A DNA stretch of 64,000 nucleotides from contig JXTB01000202.1 of assembly GCA_002914805.1 (NCBI GenBank), forward strand, positions 237,741-301,740, in the 5' to 3' direction. Source of the stretch: Parasponia andersonii (lineage: Eukaryota > Streptophyta > Magnoliopsida > Rosales > Cannabaceae). The translations under genes were made by a program, and so were the position numbers. The notes under the pieces were generated by a model, which was not told the origin of the DNA, ran no database searches, and saw only the letters and a list, made by a program, of their open reading frames with translations. Below, piece after piece: positions 22,529-34,849 of this stretch. Each line of letters opens with the position of its first letter. Within the stretch, counting starts at the first letter, position 1.

Positions 22529-24668
22529 TGCAAAATCTGTAAAGTCACAAGGGTAAATTGGGCATTTTAAGAGTAATGACAAAATTGTAAATATTGAATT
22601 TTCGATTAAAATAATAAAAAATTTGGAATATTATAATATTTTGCAACAATGTCCAGTTTTTTCTTAAAAACTCCTCAGAAGTTCAAATTTCCAGTAAATA
22701 AAGCTTGAGGGAGAGAGAAAACACCGGATCTGCCGTTGCCTACAGCTGCCGCACCACCATCTGCCTCGGCCGATGCACTAGCCCATGTCGAAGGGCTTTC
22801 GAAGACAAATCCAACGCCACCGGTCTCGCCTCGTTTCGACGTCAGACGAAGCCGTAGCGGCCGCGCAAAAATTCCGCCTCCGGCGAGGTTTTTCAGTCAC
22901 CAGAGCGCTGTCCGACCTCCGTTTTCGACACCTCCGGCAAGTAAAGCTCCATCTCGCCACCGCTGATCAACTCCAGTTTCACATTAAAATTCATCTCCAA
23001 TAAGTTTTTACCGTTTTACCAACAATGTAAAAAGTGATATTCACGTAATTATTTAGATTAAATGATTTATTTACCCAAGATAAATATCTGGGGTGAAATA
23101 GGGTTAAAAATTATAAATAATTACAGTTGATAAAATTAAAAAGGGTAACGGTAAGTGCGGTAAATAGTAGTTAGAAAAAAAATGATATTTTACTAATTAT
23201 TTTCAAAAGGTGGTATTTATGTAATTCTCGGATTTTTGGGCTTAATTAATGCTAGGGACCTCAAAATTGAGTTTTGATTTCGAATTTGGATTCAGTGAGG
23301 TCAAGACATGAATTTTGATATATAATATCGTTATATTTCGTTGTGGAACAAAAATTGAAATTTCGTGGCACAAATTGCTCCGTTTTGCGTGCCATGGACC
23401 GGTCCCGCACCGAGACCCGATTTTGACAAAGTATTTATCTAACCTAGTATTTTTAGGTGCTCTGAATTCAGTGGTGACCTCTATTTCTATATTTGAAGTT
23501 TTGGTGAAAAAGTCACTTTTTCTAGTAGACTTACTAGAAACCAGAAATTGTCATTTAAGCACCTGAGTGACTAGTCGGAAATTTTTCGAGCATCATTGAC
23601 CTGGTATTACTACCATATCAAGGTAGGGGTTCGATTAACTAATTTTTATATTTGTTTTGGATTTTATTTGCATTAAAATTCATTTATAAAAAATCGTGAT
23701 TTTACGATGGTTAAAGAAAGTATTGTTAATTATTGAGTTATAGTGGGATTGGATTGCGTAAATTATTTTATACATTTTTACATACTAGTTTTGGGGTAAA
23801 ACAGCAGTGTGCTGAATCCCAGAATAAAGCCAAGTTGGATTTTTAAAGCATAATTTGATTATTGGATGCGTGGTAGTCGTGAACTATGATATGTTGTACA
23901 TATCATATGATCACACACTTGAGTTCTATTATAGCATCACGGTATTTTTAGGTCACTGGCGAGTTGCTGCAACACTAGGTGAGAGACCTAAGCCCCTACG
24001 CAAGTTTTTATCTGATACGCCTACGGGCAGTGTCACGATGCTAGGTACCCCTGCTATAGAGGTATTACAGAGCCATGATGGGAGGATGAGAGCTCACTTA
24101 TATCCTTGTTGATGTATGATATATACAATGATGTAGTTTTGATTTTGGTTTTGAATATTTGACTATTCAGGATACTAATAAATTTATAAATTTGATTTAT
24201 ACATAGATTTAAGAAACTAACCATGCAGATTTGAGAAATTGCATCAATCAAAAAGGTAATTAAATTCCTACTGAGCATTTGAATGTTCATCCCTTACATT
24301 TCTCCTCTCAGGCAGTGCTCGGTGTGATTTTGGAAACTCGGGAGCAGAGGATTGAGGAGTTGGTTACCGTACTGAAAATTGGTAACTATGTAAATAACGT
24401 TGTTATTTATCATGGCATATATTAAATATTAATGGGCCTGTTACACGGACTCTGTCTGTATAACTAGTGTGTTGGATTGTGAGACTACTGATAATGATGT
24501 TTGGTTTATTTTAAATAAATTTCATTTAACAATCTAAGTCTAATGGTGATCACAAAACAGTGAGAATTTTTCTTTTAAATTATTTTTATGAATTTTTCTT
24601 AAATAACCTTTGAATTTCTACTTGTGAAATTCCCTTTCTGCCACTAGTCCGGAATTTGGGTCGTGACA
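22529..24668 (+). mobile_element. Solo LTR, 2.14 kb, TSD GTATA
   Basis: The element starts TGCAAAATCTG, ends GGGTCGTGACA, and is flanked by GTATA at 22524-22528 and 24669-24673. It is markedly richer in GC (22730-22980, 23330-23480) than its surroundings. Phrases such as TATCTAACCTAG and a pause before CTGAGC match the solo LTR at 47282-49545. No internal polyprotein follows. Plus strand is inferred from the similarity to plant LTRs ending in GTGACA. Open frames inside (22736-23003) overlap in several phases and resemble no gene. Confidence 0.82.
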
Positions 24669-25675
24669 GTATATCTTATTAATTTGATATATTTTATCTT
24701 TTTACAAAATTTTATCCGACTTTATTGAGAGTTTTCTATCCCTATAATTGTTAACAATTTTATATAAGACTATTCAAAAAAATATTTCTACACCATTTAT
24801 AATTATAATTAAACTTAAGTATTTGATTAATTACGAGAATAATCTATGTATTGTTACTAAAATGTTTTATTTGCAGGAGGATCTATATTTGTTTCCAGCC
24901 GTATTATTTAAGAATTTTGAAAGAAATATAACTTTAAAACACCACTTAAACTTATGTATAAGTACTTAATTAAATGGGTCGTATAGGCCTCTACACATGA
25001 CTACCAATGATTCTTTTAAGTGCTAGATTTTCAATTAAGAAAACTCCTCAATTATATTATTCTCTTTTAAATTTTATTTATTTCTTTAAAATTAGCATTA
25101 TTAAATTATTGAATTTAAAATTTTCAATACAGAAAGAATAAGAAAGAAGATATGCTTTGTACAACAAAAAAATACATATAATTAATAAGCAGCACGTACA
25201 TATAAGTTGAGATTAAGCCGGCGGATANCAATAAAAATTTAGCATGCATATTTTTTTATTGTAAAAAATAAGAAAGAAAAAAAACATTAATGATACACGT
25301 CTTTTGATGTACTTCATTATATCTATTAGATCACCATTAGATGATAATCCAACGGCTAAAGAAAAAATACCTATCCATAGGTAAAGAAAAAAAATACCTA
25401 TTGGATTGGCAAAATATATATATATTTATATATTTTTTCATTTAGAGTCCCAATAGCTCCTCTTTGTTTTTTAACTTTTACATTTTGTTTTGATTTTCTT
25501 TTTACCCTTTTTTTAATTGTTAATAGTAAGTATGTGAAGACAAAAAAAACAGGGAAAAAAAAAAAACAGAACTTCAGAATAGCTATAAAAAAAAAAAAGA
25601 AAAAGAAAAAGTGAAGCAAGCATATGGACAACTGCTTATCCATTTTTCTAACCATTTTTCTAAATATAGTGGATA
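24669..25675. repeat. Tandem segmental duplication, right copy
   Basis: Starts GTATATCTTATTAATTTG immediately after the solo LTR and runs parallel to 21742-22528. It is longer because of a MITE insertion (about 25230-25410) and extra A-rich tracts. Confidence 0.85.
25346..25409. repeat. Copy of the CCTAT-CATAGG MITE family
   Basis: AATCCAACGG at the left opposes TTGGATTGG at the right. Between them lies CTATCCATAGGTAAAG. The string from 25361 is nearly the same as bases 1-49. A related piece CAATAAAAATTTAGCATGCA at 25229 matches, inverted, the interior of the 34.7-kb copy. The copy is absent from the left duplicate at 21742-22528. Confidence 0.6.
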
Positions 25676-25855
25676 GAATAGAGATATATTTGTCTTTTTT
25701 AAATTTTAGGCACATAAAACATTGGGTGGCTTTACGAAGGGGGCGACAAGGGGAACAGGAGAATATATATGGAATTGCTTGCAAGTGAGGATGACTCTAG
25801 TTTAAGCACACCGCCATTACTGTAGCAGTTGAGGATTCATGATCAACTCAACGAA

Positions 25856-25857
<2 letters not shown>

Positions 25858-25916
<59 letters not shown>
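25858..25916. repeat. (TA)n microsatellite
   Basis: About 29 uninterrupted TA units, the longest pure dinucleotide run in the window; length variation between plants is likely. Confidence 0.95.
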
Positions 25917-25922
<6 letters not shown>

Positions 25923-28900
25923 CTTCCACACAATGTTACTAATTAATATTGTTCACACATTCCACAGTTTGCTTGTGTTGCGGGTTTCACATTTTTCTTT
26001 AAAAAATGTGCATATTTATCCATTGGCTCTTCTAAAAAATGTTATATATATATATTTTTATTTTTATTTTACATAAATAACTATATATATCTATATGATG
26101 GAATTTTTCTCTAGAAAGTAGCAGGAAAAAAAAATAACCGGAGATGGGGAAGTACACCTACGTGCATGATCATACTCAAACAAAAACAAACAATGTAGTA
26201 CATACATAATGATATAGCAATAACTAGCAGTTAAATTAAGCAGCATATGATATATTTAGTTCATATAATCAGATAATGTTAGCATTTAGCCCTAATGTTT
26301 AAAAGAAAAAAAAAATACTGGCTATAATTACTACAAGTGATAGAATCATTACCTTGTGTTATTTTCACTGTAGTATATATTATGCGTAAAAAATTTTCTA
26401 TTATGTGTAAAAAAGTTTATAAGTAATTCTAAAAGGTCGCATCCACATCCACTCGTGCGAATACTGAGCATAGAAAGAGCATAATAATAATAATAACCAA
26501 TGTTTGTTCAAAAAAAAAATAATAATAACCAATGTTTCAAACACCATTAATTAGCTTATCTTAAAGCGACTTGTGAGCTACCGGATTGAAATTATACAAT
26601 GTTCAAACAAATACTATTTAAAAAAAAAAATGGTGTACATACTACTATGCCATTTGACAATAATTTAATTAATAAAACAAATACACGAAAGATCAATCTA
26701 ATTACGTACTTAGGGAGTAATGCAATCGTCATTAAAAGGCAAACATTGGAAAAAATAACTATACCTTAGAAAAATTAACACCAAAGAACATATTTAAAGA
26801 GGGTTGACAAACAATATTATAGAGTTATGGTTTTCTCAGATTTAATAAAATCTATTTTTTGCTCGACAATATGCTTGAGGAGAACTGATTAATGGTCATT
26901 AATGTAGTTAATTGAAGAAATTAAGATGTCTTAGCTGTCAAAAGTATGCACAACATGCGTGTGCGTATTAGTTTCCAATATTACAATGACGACATTCTAA
27001 ATACATAGTCTGTTTGTTTCTTATAGTTATAATTATTATTATTATTATTTTCAATAATGTGATGGTATAGCACTCTTTTAGTCATACAAGATACATCAAA
27101 GAGGTTTGAATCTCTATCTAAGATAAAGGTTGGTAAGTCAAGGATTCAGGTAGATGGGTTGCATGTGGTACGTATTTGTTATTTTTCAAAATTGGAAGAG
27201 ACATAATAATAGTGTGGGTGGAAAGTGAAAGATACTCAAAAGAAGAGGACGTACTTAATTTGTTGCCTCATTCACACTTATGTAGCTATCCGATACTATA
27301 CTTTGGTCTACTTAATTTAGCTAAATATTGTGTTGAATATTTGTTTTACTTTCTTTTTTCCTTTGTCTAATAGTGGACGACAGGACGAAGTATTATCAAT
27401 TAAGTAAAATGAAAGATGGGTTCTATCTTAAATAGACTTATTCTTAAAAAATGGTCATGTACCCATATGTGAACCAGATAGATTACCTAAAGGTAAAGGG
27501 GCTAGCTTGTTTGAGAAAAAATTGAACCAAAAAGAGATTGTTTGAATAGGAATGAGAGACGATATATTGATCATTAGTGTCCAAGACTCCAAGTCGACAA
27601 TGGGTAAAAGGTCGCTTTCCTTTCACTGCCGACTAGAGAAAGATTTGAGTTTAAGAGTCAAACAGCTTAAACCTCATCTTTCTTTTTTGTTTCGTTGATA
27701 TTGATCATTGAAATGAATACAATCTTCTGAAGTTAGTCACTTAGACCTAGACCTGTCATTCTTCCTATTTGCCTCTGTAGTACGGACGCGTACCAATATA
27801 TGGAATGTAGAGAAAAATGATATTTTTCTTACTGCTTACGCTTGCATTACTGTTCACATTGTAATCTACTCATTTTACTTGAGCACTACGAATGAAAAGT
27901 AAAACAAGACGAGAAGTACAAAAAAAATCTCTGAATGGCCGAGCATCTAAGTTTTTCGACTTGGTATATACTATATATCAACTGATATATTAGCTATTCA
28001 CCCTCTTTTACTTCAACGCAAGATAGGTGATATGAACAATCATCCAAGAGACTAATACGAAAACGGAAACATAGTCTACGTTTTAAAAATGGGTTATTAT
28101 ATATATCGAAAAATAAAAACCTTTCGATTTTTTAATTTTACCAAAAAAAAACCTTTAATTTGTAAGTATATCAAATAAAACTGAGTTTTTTTTTATAAAA
28201 ATTCTAGCATTACAAATTTTGGATTTCTATTTATATCAAACAAAACATTAAAATTTTGAAATCCAGGCTTAAGCAACCATTTGATCAAGATTCAGTAGAG
28301 AACAAATTGTATCATTAGTTATTTTATATGTTCGATGATCTTAGTTTGTCCTATTAAAAAATGCCTTTTTTTATAGTACAGAATAATATCATGTTCCTCC
28401 CAATTGTAGAGTTTGGCAACAAAAATAGCTGCACAAATATTGCATGACACTGTACACCATAAATAAACGGGTCATTGAACTTATTTTACATGGTAATTTA
28501 ATTGAGTTTTATAATCAAAGGNGCTAAAATTAAAAACCCAAGGTATTTTCGATGAATACCCATTAGGAATTTAACAAAAGCTGATACAATAAAGATAAAA
28601 CCATTGGTTCTCGAAGTTTGGAAAGATTTTTTTTTGTTTTTTTTTTGGGCTTGAAAAACATTGAAGTAATTTCTTAGGGCAGACTGCTTACTACCATAAG
28701 AACATCGAGACCAGAAGAGTTCTGAGGTGACATCAAGAAATGGTAGGGTAGGCATGCTAAAACACCCATCCAAACCCACGAAAAAAGAAGTGGCTATAAA
28801 CCAGATCATGCTCACGGCTTCGACAAAATAAATAAAATTAGCAGAAGTTATTACACAGGTCTCTTCAAGCTGCCACGCCAAATTTCATCTCAAAAGGCAA

Positions 28901-28957
28901 CATTTACACCCTGTTTCAAGAGCTAGATCTATCCCGAACACGACTTCTTGGCAAGTT
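25917..28957. other. Intergenic, then the 3' flank of the Hip gene
   Basis: No gene is supported. The last 0.4-0.5 kb (about 28500-28957) has more balanced composition and lies just downstream of the Hip stop codon, so it probably contains that gene's 3' UTR. A 127-residue open frame there (28498-28881) has no recognisable domain. Confidence 0.5.
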
Positions 28958-31900
28958 TTACTTCGGTCCGGCAAATTTGCCCATCATCTTGGCAATGATG
29001 GGAGCCACCTTGGGATTTGCTTGATGCTTTGCAAGATTAGCTGGATTCTTCATTACTGCAAATTACAAGCCAATCAGACGAACCAAAACCATCAGACGCA
29101 GCAAGGAGATCTGAAAAACTCATATACTAGAAAAAGTGGCTAATTTACTTTAGGGTAACAAGCTTGTATGTGTAGTAATTTCTCTATTAATCACTCTCTC
29201 TGACTCACATATAGAATGCTTTTGCCTATCTGAGAACCGTTAACTTCCAAGAGCTAGTAGAATGTAGTATTTACAACATTATCTTGTGGACGGTGTATAC
29301 ATGCTACTGAGAATGCATATAGAATATAAAAATGTTGGAATCGATGATATCACAACATAACACACAAGCTTCAATAATGACTTGAACTTGTTCAGGGATC
29401 ATTAGGATTTCTGTCAAACATAGCCAACATGACACAAACACCCACATAAACATACACAGAAATTAAATAGAGAACAAATTAGATAGAGAGAGAACCGTCT
29501 TGAAGAGCAGCCATGATTTCCGGATCACTAAAAGCAGCCATCAATTCAGGATCCTATCCAAGTTGTTTTCACAAGAAAAACACATCAAACAATTTTTCTA
29601 CAAAAATACATCCCTTAATTAAAAGAATAAATGAATATACAGATAAGCCAAGAAAGAAAGCACAGCACCTGTAACATAAAAATTATAAATATAAAATACA
29701 ACTTTTCTATGTTTTCATAGCTTCACTAATACTCACATTCAAAATTTTGCTAAAATCCATATTTCCAGGCACCCCTCCAGGCACACTACCAGGGAAACCT
29801 CCAGGCATGCCTCCGGGCATACCTCCAGGGAAGCCTCCAGGCATACCTCCAGGGAAACCTCCAGGCATACCACCTGGAAACCCACTAGGCATTCCACCAG
29901 GTTTCCTACTGGAAGATGATTCTTCTTGCTTCTTAGCCTTCTCATATGCAGCCTTAAAATATACATAAAATTTCAGTAACATGATAAACAGATAGAAAGA
30001 AAATTTTGTTTGAAATTGAAACATAGACATGAGTTACCTGAGCTTTAGCACGGCGACGTTGCCTCTCACGTTCGATCTTTTTCTCTTCTCTCTCTTTGTG
30101 CAGCCTTTCATATTTACGACGGTGTTCCTCAATCCTGTGAGCATTTGGCTCAACCTGTGCAAGATCAGGAATTGGAGCTAGGAAGCAAAGTATATCACAG
30201 AAAAAGAAAAAGAAAACGCAGAACACCAGAGCCCAATACTTGCAGTAAGAAAACTTCTGTAATCAAAATCCCCCCCACACATTATTTTAGCAATCAACAA
30301 AAACTTTCCTTAAAGACACAAATACATTTAAAGTGTTCGCAGTAGATTCACACCAAATATGGACTCTTCTAAACTTCAAGACCCAGTAACAAGCTTACCC
30401 TCTCTCAGTTTTGCTTAGAATGACTGAAGAACAACCAGTGTAACAGTGTTTTTTTTTTTTTTTGTTTCTAATGGAATGCAAAACATCCCTTGTTTGAATA
30501 CTAGCAAGTTTCTCAATGACAATCAAAGGCCAAGCTTGTGGTTTTGGTTGGAAACTCGACGAGATATTCTCTCGATAAGGGATATGAAAGGTACAGAATA
30601 CATGACACAATATGTGAACGTTTTAACCTCAAAAGCCAATTGGGAATTTAACAAATTAATTCCCCAGAAGCCTGCTTGTAAAGTACAGGAGTGAAAGGAA
30701 ATTATCTTCACAACTCAAATCTCAAATAACACCAGATAACTGTCATAGATATGGAAATTTTCTCTTTCAGATAAAGCAACTGATATTCATATATACATGA
30801 CATGAAAATTGTGTGATGCATTTATTACATAAACTTATACCAAATAGGCTAGAGCTTAGTCAACATCCAATGTAAGAGAGAAAAATCCAAAACTCTACGA
30901 ACTCTTTAAACTAGAGAAAGAGGAAAGAACCTTTTTAAGTACAGCATTTATTTCCTCATCATAATCTAGCTTTGAGGCCAAATGGAGATCCTTTGCTGCT
31001 TCTTCCCATTGACCAAGCATTGCACGTGCGATGCCACGAGACTTGTAGCCTTTAGCAGAGTCAGGATTAATCTGACAAAAACATAATAAATTCACATTCA
31101 TTTGTCCAAAAATGTCACACTCAAACTTGCAAAAACAGTCACACTCTTTTCTTTATAAAGCAAAGGCTCATAATATCATTATAAAGATCCGAAAAATATG
31201 TTCATCTCAGCTTAATCATCAAACAGGAAATTAGAAGTGTAGAACGTAGAAAAATGAATACGCGACTTTGAAGTGAACATTGGTTACGAAAACTACGGTT
31301 AAGACATTCATAATGATACATATACATAAATCACATCATATAACCCAAGAAAAAAATTTAAAAAAAAAAAAAAAAAATGGATTTATTTACAGTGAAAGAG
31401 GTGGTTTACCTCCAGAGCAGCGTTGGCATCACGAATAGCAGCATTGGGTTTCTTCATCTTGATGTAAACGCTAGCTATTAAAAACAACCAAAGAAACAAA
31501 ATTTAGCAATCAGAACGCTCGAACATCTCAAACAACAGAAATGATTCTGAAACAAAAAGAACGTACCCCTCGTTCCATACATGATTGCGGATATCGGATT
31601 GAGCGAAATCGCCTCAGTGAGATGCTCTATCGCTTCCTCCAAGTTACCTACAATCACACAAAACCATCAAACTCCAAACACCACTACTCCATCAAATGCA
31701 CTACAATTTAGTATTTACAACCAACAACACTCTACCTTCCGAAATGGCTTCCATAGCTTTGACCTTGGCCGCCTGCGAAGCATCGCGATTCTCATCGGTG
31801 ACCTCAACCGACGGGTCTCCCATCTGGCAAGCAAGAATATAAAACCAAAATTCAATTTAACCATAATAATAATAATAATAATAATACTAATAAATTGAAA

Positions 31901-32452
31901 TTTCCATAGACAAACCTTCTGGGGAGGATCGTTATCAGGCTCAACAACCTCGTCTTCAAGCTCGATATCGGATTCGATTATTTCATCGTCATCCTCTTCT
32001 TCTTCTTCTTCTTCATCTACATTCCCCTGAGTGGCTTCATTATCAGCCATGTCGTCGTCACTCTCTTCCACCACATAGCTCTTCTGCAATCAATCAAATC
32101 GTAACAACGCATAAAATCTCAGATAAACCCTAACAAAGTCAAAAGAGAGAGAGAGAGAGAGAGAGGAATACCGATTTGGAGTCGCTGCCGCCATGGTCGA
32201 AAGCAGAGGGAGGAAGCTTAGCACCCAGACTGAAAGAATTTAGATTTGGTTTGGAATGAGATTCAATTAAAAAAATTAAAAATAAAAAATAAAAAGAAGA
32301 ATACTGGAAAGTTTATTGATTAATTAATTTAATTATTAATACCTCTCGATGTAGTCGCGGAAGAAGGAGAGAGAAGGATCAGTGAGAATGGAAGGATTGG
32401 ACTTGCACTGTTCGATGAAATGCCTCAACTGGTTCACCTTCGACGCGTCCAT
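28958..32452 (-). CDS. HIP1: Hsp70-interacting protein (Hip/FAM10 family), 399 aa
   Basis: Eleven exons join in frame: 32452-32343, 32229-32172, 32083-31916, 31823-31736, 31647-31567, 31474-31410, 31071-30931, 30154-30038, 29952-29737, 29553-29496, 29055-28958; every intron is GT-AG. Order of parts: Hip N-terminal dimerisation helix (1-43, [20 protein letters not shown]), acidic stretch (about 60-110), three TPR motifs (about 119-220, including [19 protein letters not shown]), a charged helix (238-276), Gly-Gly-Met-Pro repeats (about 295-338), and the C-terminal DP/STI1-like domain (about 340-395, [19 protein letters not shown]). The match to the Arabidopsis Hip At4g22670 is close throughout. 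Hip binds the Hsp70 ATPase domain in the cytosol and stabilises its ADP state. Nothing looks broken. Confidence 0.97.
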
Positions 32453-32465
32453 TGCTTTGGTCTCT

Positions 32466-32490
32466 GGTCCGGTCCGGTCCGGTCCGGTCT
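32466..32490 (-). repeat. (GGTCC)n repeat in the Hip 5' leader
   Basis: Five GGTCC-type units lie 14-38 bp upstream of the Hip start codon, almost certainly in the 5' UTR. Confidence 0.8.
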
Positions 32491-32670
32491 GGCTTGGTTT
32501 CAACAATGAAAAAAAGGGAAGAAGCTAGAGCTTTGAGTGTTGTGTTGATGAGTTAGGGGTTAGGTTCTTCTAGTAGGTTCTTAAATGGATAGGGATCGGT
32601 GGAGTGATCATCTCTTGATTTTGTTGTTATTTATAAATGTGGTATTCTTTTTTTCCTCCTTGGACAACCA

Positions 32671-32695
32671 TGGGCCGGGCCGGGCCGGGCCGGGC
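32671..32695 (-). promoter_or_regulatory. TGGGCC site followed by a (CGGGC)n cluster upstream of Hip
   Basis: TGGGCCGGGCCGGGCCGGGC lies about 220 bp upstream of the Hip start. TGGGCC/T is the core of the plant site II element found in promoters of growth and housekeeping genes. Use by Hip is inference. Confidence 0.45.
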
Positions 32696-33420
32696 AAAGT
32701 GTCCTAATCAATCCATTATCCCCTATTTTTATTTCATGCTTTAATAAGGATAATATTTTTTTTAAAAAAAAAAAAAAACAACAACAACAACAACAACTAC
32801 AACTTGTTGAGTGTTTTAGAAAAAAATAAATAAATAATAAATCACACACTTTTCATTTATATGAACTCATGATACCAAATTAAATTTTCAATTTGTGTCT
32901 TCCTTTCAATAAGCACCCAAACAAAATCAAAGGGTGGTTATAATTGCACCCTAACTTAATCTAAAAGCACCAAGCACCCAGACATTTTTTGTAATGACTG
33001 AATTGGACATTCTTCACACGTAAACGATACTCCTCTTTTTTCTCCCACGATCACACCTACTCACCAAAAGAATTTAACCATCCCTCGCTCTTACGCTGTT
33101 TTTATCTTTAGGTACATTTCGTCGATATTTACTGATACTTTTTTAATATTTTATGGATATTCAAGATAAAAAATTCTTTTCTCCCTATATCTATATGGAT
33201 ATTTCAAAAAATAAATAACATCGTAACAATAATATAGATAAATATTGCGATATTTTAATCTATTTCAAACTCAAAAATTTGAACAGTTGTTTTTCTACAT
33301 GTATCACAATTTCTTCTAGCTAAACTAGTGCATTCACTTCCCATTCTTACTAGGCCCCACCAAAAATCAGCACAGAGGTTCTGAATTTCGTCACACAAGA
33401 ACAAAGAGGCAAACGAAACA

Positions 33421-34260
33421 CATCCATGGCATAAATAGTAACAGGTAGAGCCATAGCCTTAAGCAAAACTTCCTTACCACCTATTGAAAAATTCTTGCCT
33501 TTCCACCACTGAATTTTTTTGCTAAAGATGATCTTTCAAAGTCCCAAGCACCTCTCTTTTGTTGCCACTAGTCATAAGAGGGCAATCCCAAATATTTATC
33601 ATGACAAGAAACCATCTTAATGTTGAAAATGATATATGAATATCACACTGATTATTTTGACGGGTGTTAAGACTCAAAAAATAATGATAATAATAATAAA
33701 AATAAAAAAAGGAAGAAGAAAGAGGATTTCTCGAAATCGATGAGTTGCCTAGAAGCCGCATCGTATGCTTTGAAGATGTCTTTAAGCCAAAAACATTCCG
33801 AGAAGGAAGCTAATGTGAAAATAAGACCATCATCCACCAAAAACAACCGAGGAAGTTCTAGCAACCTTAATCCCATGAACAAATCCGTTATGCTCAGCTC
33901 TAGAAATTATTGAAGAAAGACCCTTTGTATAAAGCAAGAACGGGTAAGGAGATAAAGACCAACTATGACTAATGCCAAAAACACGAGTACACGACGTCTA
34001 GGTTCACCATTCGCCAGAAACAAGTACCTAATCAAGGGTCAAGGAGATACATCGCATAACCAAATCAGTTCACCCATTTTCTGATCAGTTGTGATCTTAG
34101 CCCAAAAAAATCCACTCCACATACCCAACTCTTCCGTTCGTAAATAAATAGATATCGATACTTGTTTCAACCTATTTTCCAAAGTCTTTTTAGTGATCTT
34201 GTAACTCGTAGTACAAAAGATTCATAGGCCATCCTCCACCTTAATTGGATTCTTCTTTTA
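33421..34260 (-). pseudogene. Decayed LINE (L1-type) reverse transcriptase fragment
   Basis: On the minus strand, broken frames read from right to left give CTTSYKIT, then SLSPYPFLLYTKGLSS, then a VDD in place of the catalytic FADD box followed by GLIF, then the AASRQLIDFEKS block, and finally WWKGKNFSIGGKEVLLKAM. This is the standard order of plant non-LTR reverse transcriptase palm and thumb motifs. The first Asp-box residues are changed and several stops and shifts separate the pieces, so it is dead. No 3' tail is recognised. Confidence 0.8.
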
Positions 34261-34650
34261 TGGAAGAACTAGAGTGACATAAATCTCATTTAACTATCGA
34301 ACCTAGGCAAGCTGCCGAAACCAACTCACCCGCCAAGCTCCAGAATTTTTGGGGGGGAAAAAAAAAAAAAAAAAAGAGAGAAAGAAAGAAAAAAGTGGGC
34401 AGAGAAGCCGTCCAGCATTGGTGCTTCATCTGAGTAAGAAGGAGAAGAAGGGAGTTCATTTTACTGAAATGAGGTAGATAGCTTACTGCGAGATGAGGAG
34501 ATTTTGGTGCCAACGGAGTAGGGCTTGCTAGTTACAACATGGTGATAGAAACACTAATTTATTTTATTTTATTTTTTTCACTTCAATGCTACTCAAAGAA
34601 GAAGGAGAAACAAAAATAAAAGCCTTATGGACAGGGAGGGAGCTTGGAAA

Positions 34651-34706
<56 letters not shown>

Positions 34707-34710
34707 TTGC

Positions 34711-34837
34711 TAATCCAATAGGTATTTTTTTTCTTTACCTNNNNNNNNNNNNNNNNNNNNNNNNNNNNNNATGCTAAATTTTTATTGGCCAAATTGATAC
34801 CTATGCATAGGTAAAAAAAAAAAATACCTACTGGATT
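34711..34837. mobile_element. Most complete copy of the CCTAT-CATAGG MITE (contains a 30-N gap)
   Basis: Left arm AATCCAATAGGTATTTTTTT followed by TCTTTACCT is opposed by right arm TAGGTAAAAAAAAAAAATAC followed by CTACTGGATTT. The interior includes AAATTTTTATTGGCCAAATT. Bases 34741-34770 are N, so true length is unknown. A (TA)n tract lies immediately to the left. Confidence 0.7.
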
Positions 34838-34849
34838 TGTGCCCTATAT

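Noticed and set aside
22736..23003. Cluster of overlapping frames as a GC-rich gene
   Set aside because: Several phases on both strands are open at once, and the segment lies inside a solo LTR with exact TSDs.
28498..28881. 127-residue minus frame as a gene downstream of Hip
   Set aside because: It includes an ambiguous base and a poly-Lys run, shows no domain, and lies where the Hip 3' UTR is expected.
29747..29968. Plus-strand Pro-rich frame opposite the Hip GGMP repeats
   Set aside because: Antisense shadow of the Gly-Gly-Met-Pro repeat exon.
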